64,000 bases of DNA from Avena insularis (Eukaryota > Streptophyta > Magnoliopsida > Poales > Poaceae): contig CM042685.1 in NCBI GenBank assembly GCA_023614405.1, positions 190,126,257 through 190,190,256 of the forward strand. The letters are read 5' to 3'. Positions 34,186 to 46,199 of this stretch are shown piece by piece. A program made the position numbers and the translations under genes. How positions within the stretch are numbered: position 1 is the stretch's first letter; every line of letters begins with the position of its first letter. The notes beneath the pieces were generated by a model. The model was given only the letters and a program-made list of their open reading frames with translations, was not told the DNA's origin and made no database searches.

Positions 34186-35234
34186 CACTAGTAGGAAAAC
34201 CCTTATAGCAGTCATTTTGCCAGTGCCGTCCAATATATAATGCATGCCACCACTTGTAGACGAAATAGTAACGATGTTTAAATATATGAGAAAGCCACCA
34301 GTAAACCCTAATAGTGGCGTCCGCGTATAAATAAACGCCACAAATAGGAGGGTCCCCATATATAGTCGGGACAAAGGTAATAGTGGCGTTGGTTTCAGGG
34401 GAATGCCACCAATATGTAAACTAGTGGTGGCGTTGGATTCATTTAAACGCCACGGGTAGACGATTAATTATCGATCTTCAATTCTTGTCTGTTCTTCTTG
34501 CGGCCCGACCCCCTCTCATTTACACCGCCGACACACCCCCTCCTTTCTTTCCCCTCTCCCCGCCACCATCGCCCCGCAGATCTTCCCCCTCTCCTTGCCG
34601 CCGTCGCCCCGCATCCGATGACTTCGCTTGATTTGCCGCCGCCGGTCGCTGCAACCTCCCCATCCCTAAGCCACCGGTCGCTGTAACCTTCCCCTCCCCG
34701 AGCCTCATCACCGACCACGCGCATCCGCTTCCACCCTGTCCCCATCCGACGACCGCTCTATTTGCCGGTCGCTACAACCTCCCCCTCACCGAGCCTCATC
34801 ACCGACCACGCGCATCCGTCGCCAAACTGGCTGAATCTGATGAACGCTTGATTTTCTGCTACCGGTCGCTGCAACCCCCCTCCCCCCCGAGCCGTAGGTC
34901 GCTGCAACCTTCCTGTCGTTGAGCCTCATCACCGACCTCGAGGTGAGCCACCCGCCATGCCTCCCCCTTTTTTTGTAGAAATTTAGAAATTATAGCGTAT
35001 ATGGTAGATAATGATCTTAAAAATTCTATATATATAGAAAGAGAGATATTAGTATAGATGATTTAGTGTAGATGATTTATTATAGATATTTTTAGTGTAG
35101 ATGATTTAGTGTAGATGATTTTAGGGGTAGAAAATCTAGATAACTTTAGGGATAGATATAGAAAATGTACATATATATTCATTTCTTATATGTTGACTAA
35201 CAATTGTATGAAGTGTTGTTATTTAATTAGTATC

Positions 35235-35734
35235 ATGTCGTAGCCGTAGTCGGAGCCGAGGTTTCGTGGTGTTCACCGGAAACCCACGACGACCCTGACT
35301 TGGACATCTCAGATCATAGTGGATAACAGGAAGATTCAGCTAGGTACCTTCAGGTGCCCGTGACAGGCGGCCCGCGCCTACGACTGCGCCCCGGTATAGC
35401 ACTTGGGGGCGAGAGCGATCCTCAACTCTGAGGATGACTATCACGTGGAACATTTGTTAGCACCAGATGGCATGAGGATCGCCACGAGGGCCGAGGAGAT
35501 GGAGCACCGGCAGGCACAGAGGTAGATGGTGCGCCACCGTCGCGAGGAGGATGACCCCTTGGTCAGGGATCTACTTGATCCCCAAGTGATGGTAGTCCAG
35601 TACGAGGTCCTTAGCGAGAGACAACAGCAACGCAGGAAGGACGAGGTTGTTCCCTCCGGCACGCAGCAGCAGTGTCATCCCGGCCCCTCCGGCGCGCAGC
35701 ATGAAGACTCTAGTAGCCCGTCGTCCTCTTTCTA
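35235..35734 (+). pseudogene. AP2/ERF-like domain pseudogene within the CACTA element
   Basis: A single frame from the ATG at 35235 reads through several nonsense codons: SEPRFRGVHRKP, IIVDNRKIQLGTFRCP, stop, QAARAYDCAPV, stop, HLG. This follows the AP2/ERF pattern of an RGV..RP start, a LGTF strand and an AARAYD..A..L.G helix. The downstream Glu/Arg-rich sequence (RATRAEEMEHRQ-like region, REEDDPLVRD) runs to the stop at 35734. The internal stops are TAG or TGA where Gln or Arg would be expected. AP2-like genes carried by grass transposons are known. This copy cannot make a full protein. Confidence 0.72.
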
Positions 35735-35969
35735 GGACCGCTTGGGTGATGATGACGTCACTAACACTGGGTCTACTCAAGTTTATGATGTTCTCATGTG
35801 ACTGTTATGCTACCTATCGTACTACTTATATAAACTTACCATGCTACTATTATACTATTTATATATGATGCTAGCTAATCTTACTTATGTGTTATGTTGA
35901 TATATTATGCTACTTATTATACTAAAATGGTCTATATAAATAAGTTCGCATGATCATATATAGGTATAA

Positions 35970-36502
35970 TGAATGATGATGGGTGTGAGCATTGTGGTTA
36001 CCAAGGGTGCAAGAACAAGAAGGTTGTCATAGTGCTCTCTTATGACTACGAAGTTAGTATGGTATGTCCATTCACAAGCAACCAAACTATATATACCCTG
36101 CAACTGAATTACTAGCTAATTGTTCCTTTCTTATAATTATATATGCAGAACATACCCTGCAAGTTTATAGTTGAGTTTCTGGAACATTTCTATTGGCCGT
36201 TGTGGCAGCAGGGACAGTTTTAGGTCGATCTAACCTGCACAGACCTACACGGTCCAAGTCATGAACAAGGCGAACCGCACCTTTTTGATGGTCCAAGGTG
36301 GACTGAGATGGTTGATGCCTATAAGGTGGACGCACATGAGAAGTTGGTATTCATCTCTGTGAAGATCGTATGGGCTACTTCAACTACCTATGCCCTGAAT
36401 CATCGACAGACTCTGGCGCTTCTTGAGATGATGAGATTTTTGTTGCTGTCATTAGGTATGGCACGGATGTTGCCGATGATCCTTTTGAGGACTAGTAGTT
36501 AG
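35970..36502 (+). pseudogene. B3-like fragment within the CACTA element
   Basis: A short exon (about 35970-36060, with HCGYQGCKNKKVVIVLSYDY) ends at a GTATGT donor. It is followed by an intron to an ATATGCAG acceptor near 36148. The next exon reads NIPCKFIVEFLEHFYWP, then after an internal TAG, LFDGPRWTEMVDAYKVDAHE and KLVFISVKI. A basic or hydrophobic lead, an IP.KF strand and a final W..(F/M)V.AY.L...D.L.F pattern are the shape of a B3 domain. The match is weaker than for the relic at 32585-32966. AP2 followed by B3 is the order found in RAV proteins. Confidence 0.5.
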
Positions 36503-36752
36503 TGCTATGTAGTTAGCTAGCTCAACTATATGTAGTTGACTGTAATGATGTACTACTATATGTAGTTGACTGTATGAATATATCTTGATATGCTGTGAAT
36601 ATATGTTTGTACTACTATTATGTAAAACGCCACCACTAGATACACTACTGATGGGCGTTAAACACCCCCATTACTTCCTACCAGTAGCGTGCGGGTTCAA
36701 CGCCACGAAACTTCTTTTCCAAACGTCGTCACTAGACATTTTACTACTAGTG

Positions 36753-37679
36753 ACACACGCAAATAAATCAACCATCCATAAATCAGTGCAGGTCATGCGT
36801 GCACGCGCGCGCACACACACATGTAACAGCACAATGTCATTGTGTGGCGAATTAACTGCACACTTTTATGAAGTTCCTCGCCACCGCCAAGGATCACCGG
36901 AGTTGTGGAAGAGACTTTCAGTTCCATTTCAGCCAGAGTTGGGGGCATCGATACCAAGGGAGGCGGCTAAAATTATACTTTGGATGGGTTTTCGATGAGT
37001 ATATTTGAGAGAGTTGGCCTCATTTTCAAGGGCAACTCTTAAAATTTTACTCCTCTAGACAGATAAGAAATTTTACTCCCCTAACCGATTCCGAGGGATC
37101 GGCTAGGATACTTTTAAGGTGTGTTCGGCTCTAGGATAGAGAGGAATGTAATGGAACGGTTCCATCATTTGGAGCCTTTCGTGTGTTCAGTTGGGCAGTG
37201 AAATAAAATGAAGTGGTTTCTTAAAGTTGAATATTCCTCCTAAATACGGAACCAACCCACTCGACCAAATCAGCCAGAACTAGGAGAAGCTCGCTAATCA
37301 CTGCATGCCAGTAGTTTTAAAGATAGAAAACGACTCGCTAACCACAAGCGAGCCCCCTCCTCTCTCGCCTCTCCAACTATGGCGGCGGTGTGACCAGAGG
37401 CGACGGGGTGAGCACGCGGCGGCGGGCGCGAGGCAGGCCAGTGGAGGGTAGCAGGCCAGCGGCATCGGAAGCAGGCGTGCTCGGATTTTGCCTCTATCCT
37501 GGTGTATTCCAATTTTAATAAATAATTTTGCGTGTATTCCGATTTTGCGTGTATACTGGACAAAATATTTTAATAAATAATTTTCTTAGCTTTTATGGCA
37601 ATTTCAAAACTCTGAATAACATGTGTTAGCACGATCTTTTGAACAAATATAAAACGCATTAATCCACATGTTATTATAC
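36753..37679. other. Intergenic sequence
   Basis: No supported gene. A TTTTAAGGTGTGTTCGGC stretch near 37112-37130 resembles the outer end of some plant hAT-type elements, but I find no partner end or target duplication. An alternating CGCGCGCACACACAC run lies near 36800. Confidence 0.45.
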
Positions 37680-37681
37680 TA

Positions 37682-37918
37682 CTCCCTCCGGTCTGGTTTA
37701 TTAGGCGCGCGTAGTTTAAGAACAACTTTGATCATTAATTTTGTTTAACAAAGTTTATATAATTTTGGTCAAAAAATATGCCATTGAAAATACTTTTAAA
37801 GATAATCTAATGGTATAATTTTTGTGACATATTATATAAAATTTGTTGACTAAAATTAATCGTCAAAATTGTTTTTAAACTACGTGCGCGCCTAATAAAC
37901 CAGACCCCCCCGAGGGAG
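37682..37918. mobile_element. Stowaway (Tc1/mariner) MITE
   Basis: A 237-bp element starts CTCCCTCCGGTCTGG and ends CCGAGGGAG, flanked by TA on both sides (37680-37681 and 37919-37920). The arms form a long inverted repeat (CTGGTTTATTAGGCGCGC against GCGCGCCTAATAAACCAG). Terminus, TA target duplication and size match Stowaway. It has no coding capacity. Confidence 0.95.
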
Positions 37919-37920
37919 TA

Positions 37921-38490
37921 GTTGATACTGCAGCTAAACTTCAGTTTAAAAGACCTTCTCTCGACCATGAATCACACCAAATTCATATACGCATTTCCAT
38001 GTGTCAAAACATAAGCACCAAGAACTAAACCTTTAGTGGGTCCAGTCATGCCTCACACAACTCCCGCCTACTTTGATTTTGAGTTCGAGTTTACGCTAGA
38101 TTTTTAACTTACATTTTGCAGAGCTATGTCAAAAGTAAAAAACTGTGATAAATAAATAAAAGAAAAAGAAAAAGGCATATGATGTAGGAACACTTCGTGC
38201 TCATAGCTGAAACCTAATAGCTTATCGTTTTGCAATTTGTGCTGATCTTATCAAACTTAAAAACACATTACAAACCGTCTTAAGTTGCAGAACAGATAAA
38301 GCCAAATCTCATTGATCATCGAAGTGGCACAGAGTCTAGTGCCATTTTCATGCAGGCCGCACATGATAAAACCAAAAAAAAGGGGGGAGAATTTTGTTCA
38401 ACAATAACGTGTGTGATCTACAAATCCAATTGTTTTTAAGTTAATTGCGTGAACTTTGCAATCGTCAATCATCTTCTGACAGAAAGAATC
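37921..38490. other. 3' flank of E2 copy 2
   Basis: Sequence downstream of the copy 2 stop codon at 38491-38493. It probably includes the 3' UTR of the minus-strand gene. No other feature is seen. Confidence 0.5.
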
Positions 38491-41400
38491 CTAGCTGGTG
38501 GACACGATCTCATCTGTAGAATCTCTCTTCAGTTCTAGCGCACGAATCCTGTTCTTTGCCAGCTCCTTGGCGAGAATTTCAGTCTGTGCCTCCAGGGACT
38601 TCTTGAAACGTGCAAAATACTTGTTGCGGGCGTATGTCCGACCATCCCTGACCGATGATCCAACGATCATGCCAGAAGCGTATGCACCGCATGCCTCCAG
38701 GATGGCCCGCTCCCTCTCATGGAAATGGCATATAATAATGGTCTCAAAATGCTGCAGAAAAAAAATGTAAGGCCTATAAGAATAAATTCAGTGGATTGAA
38801 GAGTTCACCATAGGTGCATATCTGAATGATGTATTTTTACTATGTAAAAGAAACCAATTCTACTCGGATGTTTCCCGTGAGTATAAAGAACAGTGCACAT
38901 CGTTGTTTCTTAGAAGTGTTATGATAATTTGCGAATTTTGAAGTTGGCAATTTCATGTCACCACTCACAAGAAACATAACCTCTTTGGGTCGGGTGCATT
39001 GCACTGCTAATACGACTTTATGGAGATGACAAGTATAATTGATACAATGGTAACATATTTGTCAAATTGAAATAAATTAAAAGAAATGTGATTTCAAAGT
39101 TGGAAATAAAATATAGAAGATTCGATTTAGTTAAATACGGTAGGAGCTGTTTTGAACACAGCACTTAATTTAGATTAAGGTGTCAAGTGGGATCCCACCT
39201 AAATCCCACTTATAGTTCATTTTACAAATGACAAAATGAACTATAAGTGGGACTTAGGAGAGATCCCACTTGCATCTCTAATTTAGAATCTTTTGGATCT
39301 ATGCAGATCATTTTCTGAACGAGTATCTGCAGTGCTTGACAGCCCCTAGCTCTAACTAGCTCTCTCACGGACGGAGGTGGAAGAAGAAGAAACAGGGAAC
39401 AGATAGTTTTCCGGCGACGGACGTCACCAGCGCACACAAACGCCGGGCTATTTTCTTGTTATATCTTTTTGCAAAAACGCAAAAAGCTTTGAGTTTCGAT
39501 TCATTGATAGGAAAAGAGAGTACTATACAACATATACACCGGCTCAGAGGAGCCAACGCCCCGTACAACACAACCCGCTAGGACTACTAGGCTGTCGACA
39601 GCAAGGCGCGAAGGCCAACCGCGCCGGCGCGGGCCCAGTCACGAGCCTCAGATCGTATCGTACGGAGAAGGGTACCCACGTCCGGTGACGCATTGTCGAA
39701 GACGACCGCGTTACGCTGCTTCCAGATCCACCAGGTCGTCAACATGATAAGCGAAGACGTCCCCTTGCGCAAAGCGCGAGGGGTGGAAGTCGATGCCTGC
39801 AGCCACCAGTCCACAAAGTCCCCCTCACCACCCGGAGGCGTGACCGTGGATCGAATCCAAGACAGCACCTCGTGCCAGATTACCCTAGAGAAGGGGCAAG
39901 CTATCAGGAGGTGGGTCATGGTCTCATCCGACTGGTCGCAAAGTGGTCAGCGCGGGGGGTGGGCAAGTCCCCTTCTCGCAAGCCGCTCAGCCGTCCAGCA
40001 TCGATCTTGACACGCCAACCAGACGAAGAACTTGACTCTCGGTGGGGCCCAGGTCTGCCAGTTCAGCTGCCAAGACCTCGAAATGATGGACCCCTGGAAG
40101 AGGAACTCATAGCAGGACTTAGCAGAGTACTGAGCATCTGAAGTCCATCGCCAGAGCAAGGAGTCGGGCTTAGCGGTCAGCCCAAAGTCACGAATCTAGA
40201 TCCACAACTGTACGTACTGCCAAAGGGCCAGCGGTTCCAACGCGTCCTGGATGTCAGTGATCCAACTGCGCTCCAGAATCGCCTGCCGGACCGTCCTGCG
40301 CTTCCTAGCGCGTTTGGGAATGTGTGAGAAAAGCGCCGGCGCCACCTCCTCGATGGTCCGCCCGTCGAGCCATCGGTCCAGCCAAAACAGTGCCGAAGCA
40401 CCGTCGCCTACCCGCATCGTGGTCGAGGCGTCAAACACCTGCAGCTCCTTTTTCGAGAAGCGCAAATCCAAGCCGCGCCAGGGTCGCAGCTGGTCCGTTC
40501 GCATCCTCCAAATCCAGCGCGTGCGAAGGCTAGTCGCGGTGCGGGCAAGGTCGGGGACCCCTAGGCCTCCCAGGTACTTAGGCCTGCACACCCTCTCCCA
40601 GTTGACGTGACAGTGGCCGCCTTTGGCCTCCCCCCTCCCTACCCAAAGAAAGCTCCTCGCTATCTTCTGGATCTGCCTGAGGGTTCGCTTGTTAAGCCCC
40701 AACACGATGATCTGGTGGAGGGGGATAGCCATTAGGACCGATTTAATGAGCGTCAGGCGCCCAGCCTTCGCCATCATGGCGGCTTTCCAAGCCGGCAGCC
40801 GGTTTGCGATGCTATCCACCAGGGGTTGTAGTGCCGCCGCAGACACCGGCTGCAGAGAAAGAGGGATCCCCAGGTACTTAACCGGGAAAGGCGCTAGTCG
40901 ACATCCCATTGTCGCTGCGGCCGCGAGAGCCTCCTCATACGAGCAAGCAATCGGAGAGATCGAGCACTTGTCATAGTTAGTGCGAAGTCCAGAGGCTTCC
41001 CCGAAGAGTGCCAAGATAGCGCGTACAGTGCGCAGCTCAGTCGTGTCTGAATGGCAGAAGATCACCACGTCATCCGCGTAAAGGGAGACAGATGTCACCA
41101 GCTCACGGGAGGCAACCCTCTTAAGCATACCTAGCTCGAGGGCCCTGGACAACACCCTGTTCAGTGTGTTGATAAACAGCACGAACAACAATGGCGACAG
41201 GGAGTCCCCCTGTCTCAGGCCCCGTCGATGCCAGATGGGGGGCCCCGGCTCGCCGTTGAGCATCACCCGTGAACTCGCCGACGAGAGAAGGGTAGCCAGC
41301 ATCTCGCGAAATCTGCGGCCGAATCCCACCTTCCGAAGCACCTCAAACAGCAGCGCCCAAGAGACTGAGTCGAATGCCTTTGCTATGTCTAGCTTGAGTA

Positions 41401-44400
41401 TAACCCGCGGCTCCTTGAGCCGATGTAGCAGGCGCGCTGTCTGCTGAACCAACATGAAGTTATCATGTATGCAACGCTTCTTGATGAAGGCGCGCTGGTT
41501 CGTGTCCACCATGGCCCCAGCCTGGGCACTAGCCTGGATGCCAGCACCTTCGCCCCTAGCTTGGCAAAGATATGGATAAGGCTAATTATCCTGTAATCTC
41601 CCAGGGAGGTCGCATCCGGACACTTGGGCAGCAGTATAACCAGGGCTTGGTTGAGGCCCTGGAACCCGCGCCGTTCATGGAGTACAAATTGAAAAAGGCC
41701 CCCATGAAGTCAGCCTTGACCACTCTCCACAACAACTCCAACAAACAGCCAGTTTTATAGCCCTGGGCCACGCAGCATCTACGCACGCCGCACTCCACGC
41801 GCACGTTCCGGCGCTCACCACGCGCACGCCCCCGGTGACCCGATCTCCCTCAAACGTGAGCCGTTGCTCCGCAAGACCTGGGTGTCACCCTCCGCTGCGC
41901 CGCTGCTTCCTCCGTCGACTTACGATCGAAGGACCGGACCAACTCGACACAGCTGAACATGAACGTGGCCAAACCAACGTCCAGACACGACCTCGACCTA
42001 AACTCACACACGCACGCACGCGCCGGACACAAGCGTCTCGGATTATTTGCTAACAGTGCTGCAACCATGACAACTGAAGATCTTCTTTATCAGCATGAAT
42101 ACTACTATACTAACCAAGAAAGCATTTTTACCTTGGCAAGAAACGAGGGTTCTGTAATTACCTTTGGAGGCTTCTGAAGTGAATGCAGCATCGTCTTGCA
42201 GGATAGTACAAATGCAGTCTGATTATATGCCAGTGAATGCTTTTCTCTAGGGATGAAGATGGCTGGCTCATTAAAGTATGGTTTATCATTCAACACAAGG
42301 CCCTGGATGGAGACCAACACCTGCAGCATGGTGGATTTTGACTTGCCCCATTTCTCAGATCCAGAACCTGTCCAAGTGTTCAGCAGGCTAAGGCAAACTC
42401 TTCCACTCTCGTACAGGTTTGGATTTAGCCGAAGCCCACCTGAACGGTAATGAACTTTCTGTGCATATTAAATACATTTATGTTAACAGATTGCATATTG
42501 GAAGACGGATGCGAAATGGTAAAAATAAGGGGAAAGTGGGTGTGGAGTGGTAACGTACCGGTGGATTTCGCGGGTATTCAGGAGGAAAGTGAATATCAAA
42601 GAAGAACAGACCATCATGATATGGAGTTCCAGCGGACCCAACAATAGCAGCCCTAATCAGATCAATCCTATCCTCATAAACTCTAACATATATAGACTCT
42701 GCATTATTGGAACCAAACTCAGATCGAACTTAGTATTACAAATCCTCCAAAACAAACTGCAGTCGCATGTGACACTAGGATGTATACACACAAAAAATGG
42801 CATAAACGAATCTTTGAACACATCGAGGCGAGATGAATAACACAAGTTTGTTTAGGGCCCAACAGCCATGTCAATACACGACATAATCAACTGTTTTGAA
42901 TTGTGACACTAACTCGAGGTTATTAACACAGGTTTGACATAGTATATTTAGCAGGGCAAATTAATACGATATAACTAGCATAAACAACAATTTTGGTAAC
43001 AATAATAAAGGACATGTGGATGTTATTCCTCGTCAATGTACTTATAATCTGAAAAAATACTGGTTCGTCATACAGAGATATACACCGACCAGGTAGATCT
43101 CTCTGTAGAAGCTTCCATTCATTTTGTATTGTTTTCGCCCAATCTTTGGTGGTCTGGTCACAATATTGGAGGTGGCAAATTAGTTCACAGATGGGTGTAA
43201 AAGAAACAGAGTTCAAGAGAAGACATAGCATACATTCCCTGGTGAAGTCTTTGCGTAGTGGTGGTCCGAATAATCTTGAACAACATCAAATTGGTTAAAT
43301 GACTTGTAATCCACAATTTCAGATCCATTTACTCCCTTTATCATCGATATATTTCTTGAACATTCAGGCTCATACTTATGCAGTGGTAGAGCCGTACCCG
43401 CTCCACTTGAACAGGAATCCAAATGACTGCTCTTTGCAAGGATATTAAGTGTAGAGTGTGGCGCAGCACCTGAAATAAAATGGACTGTTGACTAACGATG
43501 ACATTATCACCATATAGTACGTAGACTCTCATAGTCTAGGACAGAGATACAGAATGTTGATCCCATCTAATGCAGCCCGTACCACTTATCCTGTTAAGAC
43601 TTAAGGCTCACTGCAACAATACTACTGCAAGAACTGCATATCTGCACTGATCTTCATAAGGAATACCAAAGATAAAGAGGACCACACTAACTGCACTGTT
43701 CTAGATAAGGAGTAGTAGATGTAATATTAACTAAAATTATTTGTGATTTTCTCAAGCAGTCAATATGAAATGTAATTCAGCCCTCATTTACAAAGAAGAC
43801 CACACTAACTGCCTTCCTCAGACCAGTGTTACAGACCCCATGAACTCTAAGTGGCTACAATATTTTTTAGATAAATGAAGTACAAATGCCCAAGTGGACG
43901 TACCGTGTTTCTATATTTGTGTTCAGGAACACAATGAGTATTTAATTATTTATTAGTCAAGATTTTCGCAGCTTCTAAATCCACTTCAGGGCTTACTTTA
44001 TTCATTACTCAGTAGTCAAATAACAAAAGGTGTCATGAACTTAGACGATCTCTTCTTGAGTATTTTGATATTTTACATTGGGAATATAATGCTACCTTGG
44101 GAAAGTGGATCAATGGACTTTCCTGCATAAAAATATTCATTTATTAGAAGAACGTTCAGGAAAATAACAAAAAGAACTTTATGCGCTGTTTTAAAAACGA
44201 GATGGAAGGAATTCTGTCTAAGCCTTATACAGGAGTAGAAAATGGTTTTCTAACAAATAATGGATCAAATATAATTGTTTTGAACATTGTTGATTACACG
44301 AAGACATAGATTATAATTCCATTTCACATCTAACCAAATTCTACAATGAATGGGTTGGCTAGGAGGAACTAGCCAACCAAGTAAGAGCATCTCCACTGGC

Positions 44401-44543
44401 GCCCCCTCCCCCAAAGCGGCCACTAATGGGCTTTGGGGGTTGTGTGACTAACTGGGCAGAGGTACATCACCTTTCTTCTTGTCGTCCTTCTTCTTTTTCT
44501 TGCCTACTATTCCAAACAGCTGGAGCAGCTTCTTGAGAACCAT
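38491..44543 (-). CDS. UBC25/26-like ubiquitin-conjugating enzyme E2, copy 2 (complete, seven coding exons)
   Basis: Minus-strand exons are 44543-44471, 44122-44096, 43469-43234, 43153-43090, 42698-42559, 42458-42162 and 38751-38491. All borders are GT..AG, phases agree, and the total is 1098 nt (365 residues plus TAG). The protein opens MVLKKLLQLFGIVGKKKKK (Lys-rich), then has the family signature VVQDYSDHHYA. The UBC fold starts near residue 115 with KDWAKTIQNEWKLLQ. It continues with VRVYEDRIDLIRAAIVG, GTPYHDGLFFFDIHFPPEYP, the HPN-equivalent NPN (Asn about residue 194) and active-site Cys about residue 202 in GRVCLSLLNTW. The C-terminal exon has HFHERERAILEACGAY and a helical Lys/Glu-rich tail. 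It is probably a cytosolic E2 or E2/E3 hybrid like other PHO2-family members, but shorter than the 500-600 residues I expect for Arabidopsis UBC25/26. The last intron contains a LINE in the same orientation. Confidence 0.92.
39450..41757 (-). mobile_element. 5'-truncated LINE (non-LTR retrotransposon) in the last intron of E2 copy 2
   Basis: About 2.3 kb on the minus strand carry the reverse transcriptase from mid-domain onward. The 5' end is cut just before the stretch LLWRVVKADFMGAFF, and the 3' end trails off around GCAAAGC/TTTTTGCG-type sequence near 39450-39480, as in cereal LINEs. I could not find convincing target duplications. The element lies wholly within the 3.4-kb intron 38752-42161, between the UBC exon and the last exon. 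Confidence 0.88.
39587..41757 (-). pseudogene. LINE ORF2 reverse transcriptase and zinc-binding C-terminus (decayed)
   Basis: The reverse transcriptase has QALVILLPKCPDATSLGDYR, ILKLDIAKAFDSVSWALLFE, GLRQGDSLSPLLFVLFINTL and the catalytic LYADDVVIFC. The zf-RVT type C-terminus has SAKSCYEFLFQG, PRVKFFVWLACQDRCWTAER and MTHLLIACPFSRVIWHEVL, then ends at 39587. Two frameshifts lie upstream of 41512. In-frame stops sit at 40196 (TAG) and near 39944 (TGA). The endonuclease domain is missing through 5' truncation. It cannot be active. Confidence 0.9.
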
Positions 44544-45640
44544 CCTTCAGTTGAATCCACCCGCAGAAGAAACACCTGATGAACAGGAGACGCCATTGGA
44601 TTTGGAACCAGCAGGTGGGAGTATGCATAATAAACATAGATGACATTCACAGTAAACCCTTCCTTCCTGGGAAGGGATAATTGCCCCCCGCTTCTTATTT
44701 GTATGTGTTCTTTTTATTGTTCGAGAAGATCTCATGTTCATCGACCCCTTGTTTATGGACAAAATCTCAGCACTGCCATCAGCGCGCATGGGTGACGCCA
44801 TCGTCGGACCAGTGGACGCTGCCAATGACCAAAACGAAGAACAACCCATGAAAGGATTGCGAACTTGGTGGCACCACATTCCAATCCAGAAGCAGAAAAC
44901 CCCAAAAGATCACAAGGAAAACGAAAGATTGCAGAGAGAGGTGGCGCAAGATAGAAACCCCCAAAGGATCAAGATTAAGCAAACAGACCAGCGCGATCAT
45001 CAAGGAGAAGAGATCAGAGGAGGGGCAGACCGGGGAGCCGTCGCTTCCTGGCGCCGCTCGATCGAGTCGTGCTGCTGGGGAAAGAAATAATAAGGAAGGA
45101 ATGAGAGGGTTTTAGCAGGCGAGGTCCGCGGAGGGGAACGCGGGGGTCACACCACACGGATGGGATCGACTCTACGCGTCATGGTGATAGGGTTGGACTT
45201 GGACGCCTCGCGTGCCAAAAAGGCTCGAACCGAACCGGCCAGGCAGGCACCGCCGATTTCGCCTCGCCGGCTCCAGCCGCAGCGTTAGCAAAATCTGGTA
45301 CAGTAGTAGCGAGAGACCCGCCCCGTGACTGGCTCTCAGTGCCAATCCGCCGATTCCCCCTGCTTCCTTGTTTCGGGAAAATGATACCAACTCCTACGGT
45401 CCTACATCGCAGATTTCGCGTAAATGGTTTGGCAGACCGGATCGGGGAGCTGCGTCGCCCACGCTATTCCTTTTCCGCGTACGGCCGTAAAATGGCCATG
45501 AACACGGGCATTACGATTCTATATGAAGGCAGCACGGCACATGCGCCGCGCTACGTCCTGGAGTCTCGTCTCGGCGTGCCAGATCAGGTCACGGAGGCAA
45601 ATGCTGCTTCAGCTTCGTGCTGAGGGCTGACGCTGACCCG
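44544..45640 (-). promoter_or_regulatory. 5' leader and GC-rich promoter region of E2 copy 2
   Basis: The minus strand shows an acceptor (TTCATCAG|GTGTTTCTTC near 44575) upstream of the ATG, so the 5' UTR is probably spliced as in copy 1. The region 44700-45180 parallels 4740-5310 upstream of copy 1. CpG-rich DNA continues to about 45640. Open frames on either strand here lack recognisable domains. No TATA box or start site can be placed. Confidence 0.5.
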
Positions 45641-46199
45641 GAATTATTGTTTTGCAATCTTGTAAGCAAAATGATACAGTGTCTCCGGGGATCGAACAAT
45701 TTAATCCCCGGTGGCTCTTTCCACGTAGAAGCCCATCGTTCGGGTCGCCCGTGATGCAATAGAGAACGTGGGTGCTCACCCCCTACGACGCAGTATGACT
45801 TTATCTTCGGCGAAGTCGATTTTACAACATTAGAACAAACATTTTGCTACAAAGTGTCTGGCGAAACTTCGACGAGATCTGTCTTTTTATTTTTGTCTCA
45901 TGGATGAACAGTTTTTTGCTACAAGCGGGACATTTTATAGCAAAATCGGGATAATTTATAGCAGAAAAGAGAATCTAGACAAAAAAGAGGACACATGTCA
46001 CGCATAGGACCCGAGGGATCGGTGGGGGGGGGGGGGAGAGTTATCCCCCCGAGTGATGCCTAGCGCTCCCCATCTTGTAACGAGCAATAGGCACACTATA
46101 CTTATACCATGCAAAACTTAGCCAACCGAATATATAATGTATAACTTTATAAAAGAGAGAAAGTCGTTAATTTAGATTAAATTAAAAGATAATAGACGC
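45641..46199. other. Intergenic sequence with G-run
   Basis: No gene is supported. A run of 13 G lies at 46024-46036, and short repeated AAAATCGGGA/TTTATAGCA blocks occur near 45935-45965. It may be a small DNA-element relic, but no ends could be defined. Confidence 0.4.

Larger units (their letters stand above)
34186..36752 (+). mobile_element. CACTA (En/Spm-type) DNA transposon carrying AP2-like and B3-like frames
   Basis: The element is 2567 bp. The left end is CACTAGTAGGAAAACCC and the right end, read on the minus strand, is CACTAGTAGTAAAATG. A 3-bp target duplication ACA flanks it (34183-34185 and 36753-36755). Subterminal copies of GTGGCGTT/AACGCCAC occur at both ends (about 34310-34450 and 36625-36725), as expected for transposase-binding sites in CACTA elements. 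No transposase is recognised, so it is non-autonomous. It carries decayed AP2-like and B3-like reading frames. Confidence 0.92.

Noticed and set aside
34464..34745. Gly/Arg-rich frames inside the CACTA element
   Set aside because: GC-rich imperfect repeats open frames on both strands. No domain match.
37083..37280. Possible hAT-type transposon end (AAGGTGTGTTCGGC)
   Set aside because: No second terminus and no 8-bp duplication could be found.
42097..42161. Extension of the E2 copy 2 UBC exon to a stop around 42105
   Set aside because: The sequence after AAG|gtaatt has no family similarity, whereas the exon at 38491-38751 continues the protein in phase with the expected residues.
45339..45623. 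Plus-strand frame of 94 codons upstream of E2 copy 2
   Set aside because: No domain and no support from the copy 1 flank. Probably chance in GC-rich DNA.
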